64,000 bases of DNA, from the NCBI GenBank assembly GCA_016125425.1, contig WGLT01000020.1, positions 1 through 64,000 on the forward strand. The letters run 5' to 3'. The stretch's first letter is position 1. Each line of letters starts with the position of its first letter. Source of the DNA: Alphaproteobacteria bacterium. GTDB taxonomy: Bacteria; Pseudomonadota; Alphaproteobacteria; Caulobacterales; Parvularculaceae. This document shows, piece by piece, positions 45,460 to 54,390 of the stretch. Made by a program: the position numbers and the translations under genes. The notes below the pieces were generated by a model, which saw nothing but the letters and a program-made list of their open reading frames with translations, did no database searches and was not told the origin of the DNA.

Positions 45460-46035
45460 TTGCGCCTTCCCTCCTTTCCGGCGTGCTGCGCCGCTTTCAT
45501 TCTCCCTCACGCCGCCGGAGCGGCCTCCGGCGCGCCGCCGGCGCCCCCGCCCCCCTGCGCCGACGCGGAGCATCACGCGCTCGATTTCTGGCTTGGCGAA
45601 TGGAACGCCTATATCCCCGCCGGGCAGAAATTGCAGAACGGCGGAACGGCCGAATCCGACATTCTCGCGGCGGAGGCGAGCGTTTCCTCCATTCTTGACG
45701 GATGCGGCTATCTGGAAACCTGGGACTCGAAGCCGCTCGCGAACGGGACGATCTATCGCGGCAAAGGCTTTCATCATTATGACGCCAAGAGCGGAACGTG
45801 GCGGCAGTTTTGGATCGCCAACAACGGCAAGGACAATCTCAGCGTCGGCGGCCCCACGCAAGACGGCGGCGTTCAGTACACGTCGGAGCAGGTCGGGCCG
45901 AATGGCGGCCGGATGATTGTCCGCCAGACGATCGAACCGGCCGGCGACGGCGCGGTCTGGAACCGGTCTGAAATGTCGACAGATGGCGGCAAGACGTGGA
46001 CAATGGCGTATAAATTTCTCTATCGTCGAAAATAA
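45460..46035 (+). CDS. hypothetical exported beta-barrel protein, DUF1579-like
   Basis: A 191-residue protein with a signal-like N-terminus and the pattern HHALDFWLGEWNAY seen in DUF1579-type barrels, followed by GCGYLETW and FHHYDAKSGTWRQFW. The start is uncertain: TTG at 45460 gives a good signal peptide but has no strong ribosome site. It is divergent from nuoG. A ligand-binding role is possible, with no clue to the ligand. Confidence 0.7.
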   Translation: MRLPSFPACCAAFILPHAAGAASGAPPAPPPPCADAEHHALDFWLGEWNAYIPAGQKLQNGGTAESDILAAEASVSSILDGCGYLETWDSKPLANGTIYRGKGFHHYDAKSGTWRQFWIANNGKDNLSVGGPTQDGGVQYTSEQVGPNGGRMIVRQTIEPAGDGAVWNRSEMSTDGGKTWTMAYKFLYRRK

Positions 46036-46041
46036 TCGACG

Positions 46042-46887
46042 TCAGAGGAGCGCAATATCAGCGCGCCAATTCTCCGGTAAGGCGTTTTTGAACAACGTCT
46101 CAATCTCGCGATAAACATGAGCATAGGCGTTGATTGCGGCGCGGCGCCTGTCGGGAGGCATGGAGCCGCCCGCGGAGGAGGCGTTGGAGCGAATCGAAAA
46201 ATCCGCCGGAGTCGGCGCCAGCCCGGCAAAACGCGCGATGCGGTCGACGGCGTCCTGCGTGAACAATCGTTCGTAGAATTCGATATGCAGTCTGTCCGCG
46301 CCGAACGCGGCGCGCGCGGCGCGGATCGTGCGTCCGTAATCAGCGAGCAATACGAAATCTTCGCGGCCGATCAGCTTGTCAAACATCGCGTCCATATCGA
46401 AATCCGGATTGTGCGTGCGATTGAACCGCAGCGACGACCAGAACCGGTCCGCCGGATTGCGCAACAGGAACACCAGCCGCACATCCGGATGAACAGAGCG
46501 CATCGCCGCAAAGCCCTGCTCGTCAAGCATCGAATAATCCGGCGTCGCCTCGAACAGGACCGGCCGGTCGCCCGCGCCCCAGCTCATGAAGCGCAAATAG
46601 CCGTCCGGATCGCCGATCATGCGCAACCGCAAGAGCAGCGCTGCGAGTTTCTGATGCAGCGCAGGGTCTGCGCAATTTTGCAGGGTCATGCGCGCGGCGC
46701 TTGCCTGAAATTCCGCAAGCATCTCGGCCTCGTAACGCGCGCACCAAGCGGGGACGAATCGCGCGTCGAAATAATGGACTTCCTTGACCGGCGGCATATG
46801 CACGTCCGGGCGGGCGCGCATATAGTCGGCGAGCCATGTCGTGCCCGCCTTTTGCGCTCCGATGCAAATATAAAGCGTTTTCGCCAT
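46042..46887 (-). CDS. sulfotransferase (PAPS-dependent type)
   Basis: A 281-residue P-loop sulfotransferase. The 5'-phosphosulfate loop is IGAQKAGTTWL at the N-terminus, and the 3'-phosphate motif is FLLRNPADRFWSSLRF. It would transfer sulfate from PAPS to a hydroxyl or amino group of a sugar or small molecule. The ATG at 46887 puts the loop in its usual place; upstream codons to 47004 are unlikely. It stands alone with no PAPS-synthesis or sugar genes next to it, so its acceptor is unknown. The downstream polysaccharide locus is 12 kb away. Confidence 0.87.
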   Translation of the reverse strand: MAKTLYICIGAQKAGTTWLADYMRARPDVHMPPVKEVHYFDARFVPAWCARYEAEMLAEFQASAARMTLQNCADPALHQKLAALLLRLRMIGDPDGYLRFMSWGAGDRPVLFEATPDYSMLDEQGFAAMRSVHPDVRLVFLLRNPADRFWSSLRFNRTHNPDFDMDAMFDKLIGREDFVLLADYGRTIRAARAAFGADRLHIEFYERLFTQDAVDRIARFAGLAPTPADFSIRSNASSAGGSMPPDRRRAAINAYAHVYREIETLFKNALPENWRADIALL

Positions 46888-47084
46888 GCTTATGGGCGTC
46901 GTCCTCTCCGAACGAAGCATCGCGAAAGTCGCGCGGAATGTCGATGTTCGGTTCGGGCGGGCCGGCGGACGGCCCGCCCCCGAATTTTTTCGCCGCCTGC
47001 GCATCCAAATGGGGGCCGGCCCGCATCCAAGGACGAGAGCCCGCCGCCTGGGGGCGGCCAGAAGAGAAAGAAAGGACCAGTCCC

Positions 47085-47453
47085 ATGGGTGTAGAAATCG
47101 TCGTTCCGGTCGCGTTATTCGCGTCCGTTGTCGTCGTCTTTTTCGCCGCCTATTTCTTCAGCTATCAAAAGCGGCGGATTGTCTATGACGCGATCAAGGT
47201 CGCCATCGAAAAGACCGGCCAGGTCGACGCGGCTCTGGTCGAGGCGATCATCCGAGACAAGATCGGGCCGTATGCCGATCTGCGGAAAGGCGTTATCCTG
47301 ATCGCCGTTGCGATCGGCTTTATCATCTTCGGCTTTTCGATCGATGATGAGGATGCGCTGCGGCCGATGATCGGAATCGCATCCTTCCCCGGGCTGATCG
47401 GCATTTCGTATATCGCGTTTCACTTTCTGGCGCCTCGCGAACCGATTGTCTGA
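47085..47453 (+). CDS. DUF6249-like membrane protein
   Basis: A 122-residue protein with an N-terminal helix (VVPVALFASVVVVFFAAYFF), a cytoplasmic amphipathic part (YDAIKVAIEKTGQVDAALVEAIIRD is split by charge) and two further helices near 70-115. This layout matches DUF6249-type proteins that precede sigma-factor genes. AGGA stands eight bases before the ATG at 47085. It is 32 bases upstream of the sigma gene, suggesting a three-gene unit. Confidence 0.75.
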   Translation: MGVEIVVPVALFASVVVVFFAAYFFSYQKRRIVYDAIKVAIEKTGQVDAALVEAIIRDKIGPYADLRKGVILIAVAIGFIIFGFSIDDEDALRPMIGIASFPGLIGISYIAFHFLAPREPIV

Positions 47454-47485
47454 GCGCTGTCGAGCCGCCCCAAGCGGAGAATGCT

Positions 47486-48076
47486 TTGGCCCTGACGGAT
47501 ATCGATCTCGTCACGCTCGCCAAGACGCGCGAAGACGATGCGCCGTTCACGGAGCTGGTGCGCCGGCATCAGGCGGGCCTGCGCGCCTTCCTGCGCCAGC
47601 TCGGACGGCATGATTGGCTGGCCGACGATCTCGCGCAGGAGACGTTTATGAAAGCGCATGCGCGCCTGCGGAGCTTTCAGGGCGGATCGTCTTTTCGAAG
47701 CTGGCTTTACGCGATCGCCTATCGCGAATTCCTGCAAGCCGCGCGCAAGGCGGGCGCGCGCGATCGCCTGGCCGGCGCGCTTCAAGACGGGCAAAGTCCG
47801 GGCGAAACGGTCGCGCCCTCGAACGACGCCTCGATCGACCTTCGCCGCGCGCTGACGCGTCTCGGCGACGACGAGCGCGCCGCGATCCTGCTCTGCGACG
47901 CGGTCGGAATGTCGCATGCCGAAGCGGCCGCCGCCCTGGCGCTTCCCCTCGGCACGGTCAAGTCGCATATTCTGCGTTCGCGCGAGAAACTGCGCGAGGC
48001 GCTGAACCTGGAAGCGCCGTCCGCCCCGGCCGCGACTGTTGAATCGAAGGGAGCTGTCAATGTCCGAACCGATTGA
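47486..48076 (+). CDS. ECF-type RNA polymerase sigma factor
   Basis: A 196-residue extracytoplasmic-function sigma factor. Region 2 includes FTELVRRHQAGLRAFLRQLG and DLAQETFMKAH with RSWLYAIAYRE; region 4 includes LLCDAVGMSHAEAAAAL and LGTVKSHILRSREKLR. It starts with TTG at 47486, six bases after GGAG; a nearby ATG is out of frame. Its end overlaps the next gene by 17 bases. It would direct transcription of a stress regulon under control of a membrane anti-sigma factor, most likely the next gene. Confidence 0.9.
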   Translation: MALTDIDLVTLAKTREDDAPFTELVRRHQAGLRAFLRQLGRHDWLADDLAQETFMKAHARLRSFQGGSSFRSWLYAIAYREFLQAARKAGARDRLAGALQDGQSPGETVAPSNDASIDLRRALTRLGDDERAAILLCDAVGMSHAEAAAALALPLGTVKSHILRSREKLREALNLEAPSAPAATVESKGAVNVRTD

Positions 48077-48404
48077 GAGCCTTTTGAAGTCCGACTTCGA
48101 GACCGCGCGCGCCGCGCTTGAGGCGGACGGCTTCAAGGAACGGCTGCTTTCGCGCCTCAGAATTCGCCGCAATGCGCGCTTCGCCATGCTCGCAGGCGCG
48201 GGCGGGGTCGGCGCCGTCATCGCGGGCGCGCAATTTGCGTCCGTCACCGGAAGCCTTGAAGTCTCCTCGCCCTATGTGCGCGAACTCTCCGCGCTCGCCC
48301 AACAAGCCGGATTTTCGACCGCCTTCGCGCCGGCCATGCTGGCCTCATTCGCCATCGCGCTCGGCTTCATGGCGACTGCGCTCGTTCTGCGCGCAGAGAA
48401 TTAG
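48060..48404 (+). CDS. small membrane protein, candidate anti-sigma factor
   Basis: A 114-residue protein with a charged N-terminal half (SLLKSDFETARAALEADGF) and two hydrophobic segments (about 43-62 and 88-108). GGAG precedes the ATG, which lies inside the end of the sigma gene. Position and topology, a cytoplasmic N-terminus plus helices, fit an anti-sigma factor, though no zinc-binding HxxxCxxC motif is present and no family is recognised. Confidence 0.72.
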   Translation: MSEPIESLLKSDFETARAALEADGFKERLLSRLRIRRNARFAMLAGAGGVGAVIAGAQFASVTGSLEVSSPYVRELSALAQQAGFSTAFAPAMLASFAIALGFMATALVLRAEN

Positions 48405-48415
48405 GCGCGCGCGGA

Positions 48416-49135
48416 GTGCCCGGACGACGCATCGTTATTTTCGGCCCAGGCCGCGTGGGGCGGAATTTCGCCGCTTACGCCCGCGCGCTCGGTCACGAGG
48501 CGCGGCTTGTGACCCGTGCCGAGTCGGGCGGCGGCGCGCAAGCGCGCGAAGCGCTCGTCGCGAAGGCCGATCTTGTCGCCGCGGCGATTCCCGACGACGC
48601 GCTTGCGACATTCGCGCAGGACTGGCGGGCGCTTCTCGCCGGAAAAACGGCGATCCACTTCTCAGGCGCCCTGACCGTACCGGGCCTGCGCGGCTATCAC
48701 CCGCTCTATTCTTTTCCGAAGGACGAATTGCCGATCGCAACCCTCAAATCGATCGCGATCGCACGCGAAGAGCATGCGCCGCGCTTCGCCGAAATTCTTC
48801 CGGGTGCAGACAATCCAGAATTTGTCGTCGCTGCGAAGGACCGCGCCTTTTATCATGCGCTCGCCGTCCTCAGCGGCAACTTCGCGGCGCATCTGTGGAA
48901 TGAGACGGCGAGAGCGTTCGAAGACCGGCTGGGCCCTGCGCCCGCCCCCATGCTCACGAACTATTTCGCCAGCCTTGTGGAGCGGTTCGCGGAAAGGCCG
49001 TTCGACTCCTTGACGGGGCCCGTCGCGCGCAAGGATCGCGCAAGCGTCGAGGCCAATCTCGCCGCGCTCGCCGGCGAGCCCAAGCTCAAGGCGCTCTACG
49101 AGGCCTTTTTGCGCTCGGCCTGGCCGGACTTTTGA
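48416..49135 (+). CDS. Rossmann-like/DUF2520 domain protein
   Basis: A 239-residue protein with a dinucleotide-binding N-terminus (VIFGPGRVGRNFA) and the DUF2520 C-terminal helical domain, as in proteins related to pyrroline-5-carboxylate and ketopantoate reductases. The motif HFSGAL followed by GYHPLYSF is typical. The start codon is GTG at 48416, 11 bases after the previous stop. An NAD(P)-dependent reduction is likely; the substrate is unknown. Confidence 0.82.
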   Translation: MPGRRIVIFGPGRVGRNFAAYARALGHEARLVTRAESGGGAQAREALVAKADLVAAAIPDDALATFAQDWRALLAGKTAIHFSGALTVPGLRGYHPLYSFPKDELPIATLKSIAIAREEHAPRFAEILPGADNPEFVVAAKDRAFYHALAVLSGNFAAHLWNETARAFEDRLGPAPAPMLTNYFASLVERFAERPFDSLTGPVARKDRASVEANLAALAGEPKLKALYEAFLRSAWPDF

Positions 49136-49786
49136 TCAGCGCGGCTCGCGCGAGGCGTCGAGCAGGGCGGCGAAGGCGGCGAAGACGGCGTAAGAGACGA
49201 TCGCCATGATCGCGACCTGCCGGGCCGAGCCGGGCGGCGGGCCCCAAGCGGAGAAGACGCCGGCGGCGCCGCCGAGCAGAAGAAGCGCGAAAGGAAGCAG
49301 CTTGCCGCCGAAGCCTTTCGCCGTGCTTCGCGCCCAGTAGATGGCGAGCCCGCTGAGGTAAATCGCCATCTCAAGCGATATGGACAGGTCGCGACGCTCC
49401 CACAGCCCGAGACCGACCTTCGGCCCGCCGAACCGCAGCTCGAGATCCGGCTTGTGCGCCACGAAGTCGAGGATCCAGTGGGAGAAGACCAACGCGCCGA
49501 TCAGGCCGGCGCCCGTCCAGCCCGCTGATTTGCGGACCGCCCGGTAAACAAGAGCCGCGCAAACGCTCCAGAACAGCGCCGCAGGCAGGCTGTGCGTGTA
49601 GGGCATATGGTAAAGGTCGAGCGCGCTCGCTTCCGTAAAGCCGGGCACGACCCGCACCTTTTCGACGCCCGCGAGGACGAAGGGCGCCCACAGGATATCG
49701 AGGAACTGGACCGCGACGAAGCAATGCCAGAGCTTCAAACGCCGGTGCGCGGCGGCCGCGCCCGGTCCGTAATGGCCGATGAACAT
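49136..49786 (-). CDS. membrane protein of the YdjM/metal-dependent hydrolase type
   Basis: A 216-residue multi-helix inner-membrane protein. It has histidines in positions seen in membrane metal-dependent hydrolases: MFIGHYGPG at the start, YHMPYTHSLP, and SHWILDFVAHKPDL. No reaction is proven for this group. It converges end to end with the DUF2520 gene (stop next to stop) and diverges from rplY. Confidence 0.75.
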   Translation of the reverse strand: MFIGHYGPGAAAAHRRLKLWHCFVAVQFLDILWAPFVLAGVEKVRVVPGFTEASALDLYHMPYTHSLPAALFWSVCAALVYRAVRKSAGWTGAGLIGALVFSHWILDFVAHKPDLELRFGGPKVGLGLWERRDLSISLEMAIYLSGLAIYWARSTAKGFGGKLLPFALLLLGGAAGVFSAWGPPPGSARQVAIMAIVSYAVFAAFAALLDASREPR

Positions 49787-49926
49787 GCCCCCTCCCTCTC
49801 GCGCGCCGCTTGCTCACCCGGCGCCTTTCCTCTATAGAGCCCCGCTCTATCGAGAATTCAATCGCCGCGCCAGGTAATCACCCGCGGAATTGCGGGCCGG
49901 GCGGGGCTTTTTGCGAGGCGAAGGTC

Positions 49927-50589
49927 ATGGCGGAGACCGATATTTTCTACTGCGAGGTTCGCGAGCGCGCCGGCAAGGGCGCAGCCCGGGCCGCGCGGCG
50001 CGAAGGCTGGGTGCCGGGCGTCCTCTATGGCGGCGGCAAGGACCCTGTGTCGATCCGGCTGCGCGTCAACGAAGTGACCAAGGCCCATCAGGCCGGCCGC
50101 ATGCGGGCCCATCTCGCCAAGATTGACGTGCCCGGCCAGAAAGAGCTCCAGCCAGTGATCGCGCGCGAGGTTCAGGTCGATCCTGTCCGCGATTTCCCGA
50201 TCCATGTCGACCTGATGCGCGTCGACGAATCGACGCGGATCGACGTCGAGATCCCGGTGCACTTCCTCAATGAAGACGCCTCGCCCGGCCTGAAGCGCGG
50301 CGGCGTTTTGAACATTGTGCGCCACACGATCGAGGTTTACGCGCCGGCGACCGCCATTCCGGAATATTTCGAGGCGGATGTGACGGGCCTCGATATCGGC
50401 GACGCGGTCCACATCTCGTCGATCAAGCTGCCGGAAGGCGTGACGCCGACCATCACCGACCGCGACTTCACGGTCGCGACGATCGCGGCGCCGTCCGCGC
50501 TCCGCAGCGAGGAGGCCGGAGAAGCGGCGGCCGAAGAAGAAGCGACGCCGGCGGCCGAGGGAACGGAAGAAGGCGCGAAGGAGGAGTAA
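49927..50589 (+). CDS. rplY: 50S ribosomal protein L25/general stress protein Ctc
   Basis: A 220-residue L25 of the long (TL5/Ctc) type that binds 5S rRNA: an N-terminal barrel (ARREGWVPGVLYGGGKDPV), a C-terminal TL5 domain (KLPEGVTPTITDRDFTVATI), then an acidic Glu/Ala tail. The ATG at 49927 starts MAETDIFYCEVRERAGKG. A weak promoter candidate lies upstream (49810-49838). It is followed by pth, the usual rplY-pth pair. Confidence 0.95.
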   Translation: MAETDIFYCEVRERAGKGAARAARREGWVPGVLYGGGKDPVSIRLRVNEVTKAHQAGRMRAHLAKIDVPGQKELQPVIAREVQVDPVRDFPIHVDLMRVDESTRIDVEIPVHFLNEDASPGLKRGGVLNIVRHTIEVYAPATAIPEYFEADVTGLDIGDAVHISSIKLPEGVTPTITDRDFTVATIAAPSALRSEEAGEAAAEEEATPAAEGTEEGAKEE

Positions 50590-50631
50590 TCCCCTCGCCT
50601 TTCACCGCGCCACAGCAAAAAGGTCGGCGCG

Positions 50632-51357
50632 ATGGCTACCGACATGCTCATTCTTGTCGGGCTCGGCAATCCGGGCTCGAAATATGCGCGCCACCGGCAC
50701 AATGTCGGATTCATGGCCGTCGATGCGCTCGCAGAAGCGCAAGGTTTCGGTCCGGCGCGGCGCAAGTTTCACGCGGAGTTGCGCGAGGGCGCGCTTTCAG
50801 GCCGCAAGACGGTCATCTTGAAACCGCAGACCTACATGAACGATTCCGGCCTGTCGGTCGGCGAAGCCGCGCGCTTTTACAAAGTCCCGCCTGAAAACAT
50901 CATCGTCTTTCACGACGAACTCGATCTCGCCCCCGGCAAGGTGAAGGCGAAACTGGGCGGCGGCGTCGCCGGCCATAACGGTTTGCGATCGATCGCCGCG
51001 CATATCGGACCTGACTTCCGGCGGGTGCGGATCGGCATCGGCCACCCGGGCGACAAGACGCGCGTCACGGGCCACGTTTTGGGGGATTTCGCGAAGGCCG
51101 ACGAAGACTGGCTGACGCCGCTTCTGGCCGCCATGGCGGCGAGCGCGCCGGCGCTCGTCGAGGGCGATGCGAAATTCACCAGCGCGCTCGCGCTGCGGCT
51201 GCAAGGACCGCGGAGCAAAGAGCGGCCGGCGCAGAAGGACAAAACGGATCGCCAGGACCGCACGCCGCAAGGCTCCGCGACCCCAGAGCGCCCCTCCGCC
51301 GAAGGTCCCCTCGCGGATTTCCTGCGCGGCCTCAGCGGCGACGGCGAGAAAAATTGA
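50632..51357 (+). CDS. pth: peptidyl-tRNA hydrolase
   Basis: A 241-residue Pth that frees tRNA from prematurely released peptidyl-tRNA. Catalytic residues are visible in [20 protein letters not shown] (Asn13, His23) and [13 protein letters not shown] (Asp). The hydrolase core is about 190 residues; the remaining basic, Pro/Arg/Lys-rich tail is an alphaproteobacterial extension. It lies 42 bases behind rplY with AAGG upstream. Confidence 0.95.
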   Translation: MATDMLILVGLGNPGSKYARHRHNVGFMAVDALAEAQGFGPARRKFHAELREGALSGRKTVILKPQTYMNDSGLSVGEAARFYKVPPENIIVFHDELDLAPGKVKAKLGGGVAGHNGLRSIAAHIGPDFRRVRIGIGHPGDKTRVTGHVLGDFAKADEDWLTPLLAAMAASAPALVEGDAKFTSALALRLQGPRSKERPAQKDKTDRQDRTPQGSATPERPSAEGPLADFLRGLSGDGEKN

Positions 51358-51378
51358 ACAGGGGTTGGAGCGGCGGCC

Positions 51379-51849
51379 ATGGGCGAAGCTGATATTACCG
51401 AGCAAATTGTGATGATGATGGATCTGACCCTCGCCGGCATATCCGTCTTCTTCTCGATCGTGTCCGCCTACATCGTCGCGCTGTTCTATTTCCTCCATCG
51501 CGCCCCGCTCGGCTTCAGGCTGGTCGCCTTCGTCTTCTTCTCGCTGACGCTGCTTTTCCTCGCCGCTTTCGCAGCTAATTGCTTCACGCATGCGGCCGCG
51601 TTGCAAGAAGCGCTCGTCGAGCTGTCGGCGCGCCAGCCGCTCTCCGCAGTCGGCGCGGCGGCCGTGCATCATGGTCCGGCCGACCGCGCTTTTCTCGACG
51701 AAGTCATCCGCTTCATGTCCTGGCTCGGCATGGGCCTGGTCTTTGCGACGCTCGCTTATTTCACCTTCTGGCACCGCTGGCGGGATCGCGCCGGCGACGA
51801 TAGAACGCCGGCAATGGAAGCGGGCGCGCGCGCCGGTTCGAGCGAATAA
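51379..51849 (+). CDS. hypothetical membrane protein
   Basis: A 156-residue protein with three predicted helices (about 15-42, 50-72, 112-136) and a periplasmic or cytoplasmic loop between the second and third. No recognised family. It lies between pth and ychF on the same strand, 21 and 14 bases from them, so it is part of that transcript. Confidence 0.72.
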   Translation: MGEADITEQIVMMMDLTLAGISVFFSIVSAYIVALFYFLHRAPLGFRLVAFVFFSLTLLFLAAFAANCFTHAAALQEALVELSARQPLSAVGAAAVHHGPADRAFLDEVIRFMSWLGMGLVFATLAYFTFWHRWRDRAGDDRTPAMEAGARAGSSE

Positions 51850-51863
51850 CAGAGAGAGATGCA

Positions 51864-52961
51864 ATGGGGTTCAAATGCGGCATTGTCGGATTGCCGAATG
51901 TCGGCAAATCGACGCTGTTCAATGCGTTGACGCGCACGGCCGCGGCCCAGGCGGCGAATTATCCCTTTTGCACGATTGAGCCCAATGTCGGCGACGTCGC
52001 CGTTCCCGAACCGCGGCTTTTGAAGCTCGCCGAAATCGCCGGGTCGAAGGAGATCATCCCGGCGCGGATGCAATTCGTCGACATCGCCGGCCTTGTCAAA
52101 GGCGCCTCCAAGGGCGAGGGCCTCGGCAACCAGTTCCTCGCCAATATCCGCGAGGTCGACGCCGTCATCTACGTCTTGCGGTGCTTTGAAGACCCCGACG
52201 TCACGCATGTCGCCGGCAAGGTCGATCCGATCGCCGATTTTGAAATCGTTGAAACGGAATTGATGCTCGCCGATCTTGAGAGTCTCGAAAAGCGCCGCGC
52301 GGGCCTCGAAAAGAAGGCGAAGGGCCAGGACAAGGAAGCCAAGGCGGTTCTCGCGCTCGTCGACAGGGCGCTCGATGTCTTGCGCGACGGCAAGCCTGCG
52401 CGAAGCGTCGATATCGCCGAAGAAGACCTGAAGGCCTGGAAAGGCCTGCAATTGCTGACGTCGAAACCGGTGCTGTTCGTCGCCAATGTCGACGAGGAGT
52501 CGGCGGCGAGCGGCAATCGCTATTCAAAAGCCGTCGAGGCGCGCGCCGAGGAGGAAGGCGCGGGCGTCGCCGTCATATCGGCGAAGATCGAGGCCGAGCT
52601 CGCCCAGCTCGATGATGCGGAGCAGGCTGAATATCTTGAAAGCCTTGGGCTCACCGAGCCCGGCCTTAACAAGCTCATCCGCGCGGGTTACGCGCTTTTG
52701 GGGCTGCAAACCTATTTCACGGCGGGGCCGAAGGAAGCGCGCGCATGGACGATCTCGAAAGGCGCGACGGCTCCGCAAGCGGCTGGCGTCATCCACACCG
52801 ATTTCGAAAAGGGGTTCATCCGCGCCGAAACGATTTCATTCGACGATTACGTTTCGTATGGCGGCGAGGTCGGCGCGAAGGAAGCGGGCAGAATGCGCCT
52901 TGAAGGCAAGGACTATGTCGTCCGCGACGGCGACGTGATGATGTTTCGCTTTAATGCGTAA
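51864..52961 (+). CDS. ychF: redox-regulated ATPase/GTPase YchF (OLA1 family)
   Basis: A 365-residue Obg-like P-loop protein with the Walker [15 protein letters not shown] and [20 protein letters not shown] for G3/switch [11 protein letters not shown] replaces the usual NKxD, explaining the family's ATP preference. A coiled-coil insertion ([17 protein letters not shown]) and the C-terminal TGS domain (TFFTAGP-like [12 protein letters not shown]) follow. It binds ribosomes and affects stress responses. Length is standard. Confidence 0.95.
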   Translation: MGFKCGIVGLPNVGKSTLFNALTRTAAAQAANYPFCTIEPNVGDVAVPEPRLLKLAEIAGSKEIIPARMQFVDIAGLVKGASKGEGLGNQFLANIREVDAVIYVLRCFEDPDVTHVAGKVDPIADFEIVETELMLADLESLEKRRAGLEKKAKGQDKEAKAVLALVDRALDVLRDGKPARSVDIAEEDLKAWKGLQLLTSKPVLFVANVDEESAASGNRYSKAVEARAEEEGAGVAVISAKIEAELAQLDDAEQAEYLESLGLTEPGLNKLIRAGYALLGLQTYFTAGPKEARAWTISKGATAPQAAGVIHTDFEKGFIRAETISFDDYVSYGGEVGAKEAGRMRLEGKDYVVRDGDVMMFRFNA

Positions 52962-52966
52962 CGATT

Positions 52967-53335
52967 CTAAAGCGCGCTTTCGGGCTTGCCGAGCGCCCGG
53001 GCGATCCGCTTCAGGGCGAGTTCTTCCTGCGGCGCGATCTTCTCGTCGGCGACCGTCGCCCCGCGCGCGGCGAGCGTGACCGCCTTCACCAGCGCGTCAT
53101 CGGCCTTCACGCCTTCGATGCATTGCAGGATCCGCGCAGCCGCCCGGTCGTAATCGGCCTCGATTTCCGCCATCAGGATATTATAGGCGTCCTGCAGCGC
53201 CTCCGTCCTGAGCATTTTGAGCGCGGGATCATTGGCGAGCGTCGACAGGAAGCGGCATTCCTCGGCGGGCGCGTATAATCCGTCTGAGAACGCCACGAGC
53301 AAGAACGCGCCCGTGACCGCAATCGCGGCTTCCAT
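52967..53335 (-). CDS. TerB-like (tellurite-resistance TerB fold) protein
   Basis: A 122-residue helical protein of the TerB-like type, with acidic DGLYAPAEECRFL near the start and a second ARGATVADEKIAPQEELAL repeat typical of metal-binding TerB modules. No other ter genes are near, so tellurite resistance should not be assumed. It converges with ychF, six bases apart. Confidence 0.75.
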   Translation of the reverse strand: MEAAIAVTGAFLLVAFSDGLYAPAEECRFLSTLANDPALKMLRTEALQDAYNILMAEIEADYDRAAARILQCIEGVKADDALVKAVTLAARGATVADEKIAPQEELALKRIARALGKPESAL

Positions 53336-53383
53336 GTCATTCCCCTTCTTTCCGGCGGCATCATAACGCCCGGAGGGGCAAAG

Positions 53384-53410
53384 AAAAACCGCAGCCCCGA
53401 AGGGCCGCGG
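53384..53410 (-). terminator. intrinsic terminator of the pet operon
   Basis: On the minus strand CCGCGGCCC and GGGCTGCGG pair around a TTCG tetraloop, followed by five T. It lies about 35 bases after the petC stop. Confidence 0.92.
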
Positions 53411-53443
53411 CTCCCAATAGTCTTCGCGAAGGCGGGGCTGCGC

Positions 53444-54367
53444 CTAGTGCTCGACGTTCGACCAGACCACCCGATACGACCAATACAGCGCCGCAGCGAG
53501 GATCAGGAGATAGGCGATCGTCATGAAGCCGAGCTCCTTGCGCTCCTCCATGGTGGGCTCCGAGGCCCAGCTCAGAAATTCGACCACGTCATGCGCATAT
53601 TGGTCGACAGTCTGGGGCGTGTCGGGATCGGCGTATTCGACGATCCCGTCCGTCAAAGGCGGCGGCATCGCAAGAACTCCGCCCGGAGGAATCTCGACGC
53701 TCGGCAAGGGCTTGCCTTCCGCGGTCTTGTACTTGTCCTTCAGGAATTGCGACATGTCTCCCCGGAAATAGGGATTATAGTGCTGGCTCGCAGTGAGGTT
53801 GACGATCTCCGGCTGCGGCTCGAAACCCGTCAGCAGGCTGTAAACATAGTCCGGGCCGTCTTCGCGCGCCTTGATAATCAACGAAAGGTCCGGCGGATAA
53901 GCGCCGTTATTCGCCGCTTTCGCCTGCGCCTCATTCGCGTAAGGCCCGGGGATATGATCGGACGGCAAGGGCGTTCTCTGGAACATGTCGCCAGTGTCGT
54001 CCGGACCGTCCGTCACCTTGAATTTGTAGTTTTTCGCGATCGCCTTGACGATCGGGTTCTGGTTCGGGTTCGAACATTTGACGGATTCCGGCACGCCTTC
54101 CGGGCAAACCGGCAGATAGAACGGTCCGCCCTTCTGGCCGAGATTGCGGAAATAGAGATGATCGACGCCGTGGCAGTTCGAGCAAACGGTCTCGTAAACC
54201 TGAAAGCCCCGCTGCAACGCGTCTTTGTCGTATTTCCCGAAAACGCCTTCGAACTCCCAGTGCTGCTTCTTGTAGGGAAGATGATTGTCCTTCGCCCACG
54301 CGCCGGCCGAGACGGCGCAGGCGACGGCGGCGACCGTGAGAAGCGTTTTAAGCAATGCTCGGATCAT
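53444..54367 (-). CDS. petC: ubiquinol-cytochrome c reductase cytochrome c1
   Basis: A 307-residue cytochrome c1 with a signal peptide (KTLLTVAAVACAVSAGAWA), haem site CSNCH (Cys62, Cys65, His66) and one C-terminal membrane helix (IAYLLILAAALYWSYRVVW). It carries electrons from the Rieske protein to soluble cytochrome c. The ATG at 54367 has GAGGGG upstream. It is last of petABC. The bc1 complex would finally receive electrons that enter via complex I. Confidence 0.95.
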   Translation of the reverse strand: MIRALLKTLLTVAAVACAVSAGAWAKDNHLPYKKQHWEFEGVFGKYDKDALQRGFQVYETVCSNCHGVDHLYFRNLGQKGGPFYLPVCPEGVPESVKCSNPNQNPIVKAIAKNYKFKVTDGPDDTGDMFQRTPLPSDHIPGPYANEAQAKAANNGAYPPDLSLIIKAREDGPDYVYSLLTGFEPQPEIVNLTASQHYNPYFRGDMSQFLKDKYKTAEGKPLPSVEIPPGGVLAMPPPLTDGIVEYADPDTPQTVDQYAHDVVEFLSWASEPTMEERKELGFMTIAYLLILAAALYWSYRVVWSNVEH

Positions 54368-54390
54368 GGACTCGCCCCTCATTTCGCTGG

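Noticed and set aside
49834-49912. Alternative hairpins upstream of rplY (AGCCCCGC with GCGGGGCT then T5) as an attenuator
   Set aside because: The best promoter candidate places the transcription start after the first arm, so the long-range terminator would not form in the RNA.
52967-53335. Tellurite resistance determinant
   Set aside because: A lone TerB-like domain without other ter genes does not support this function.
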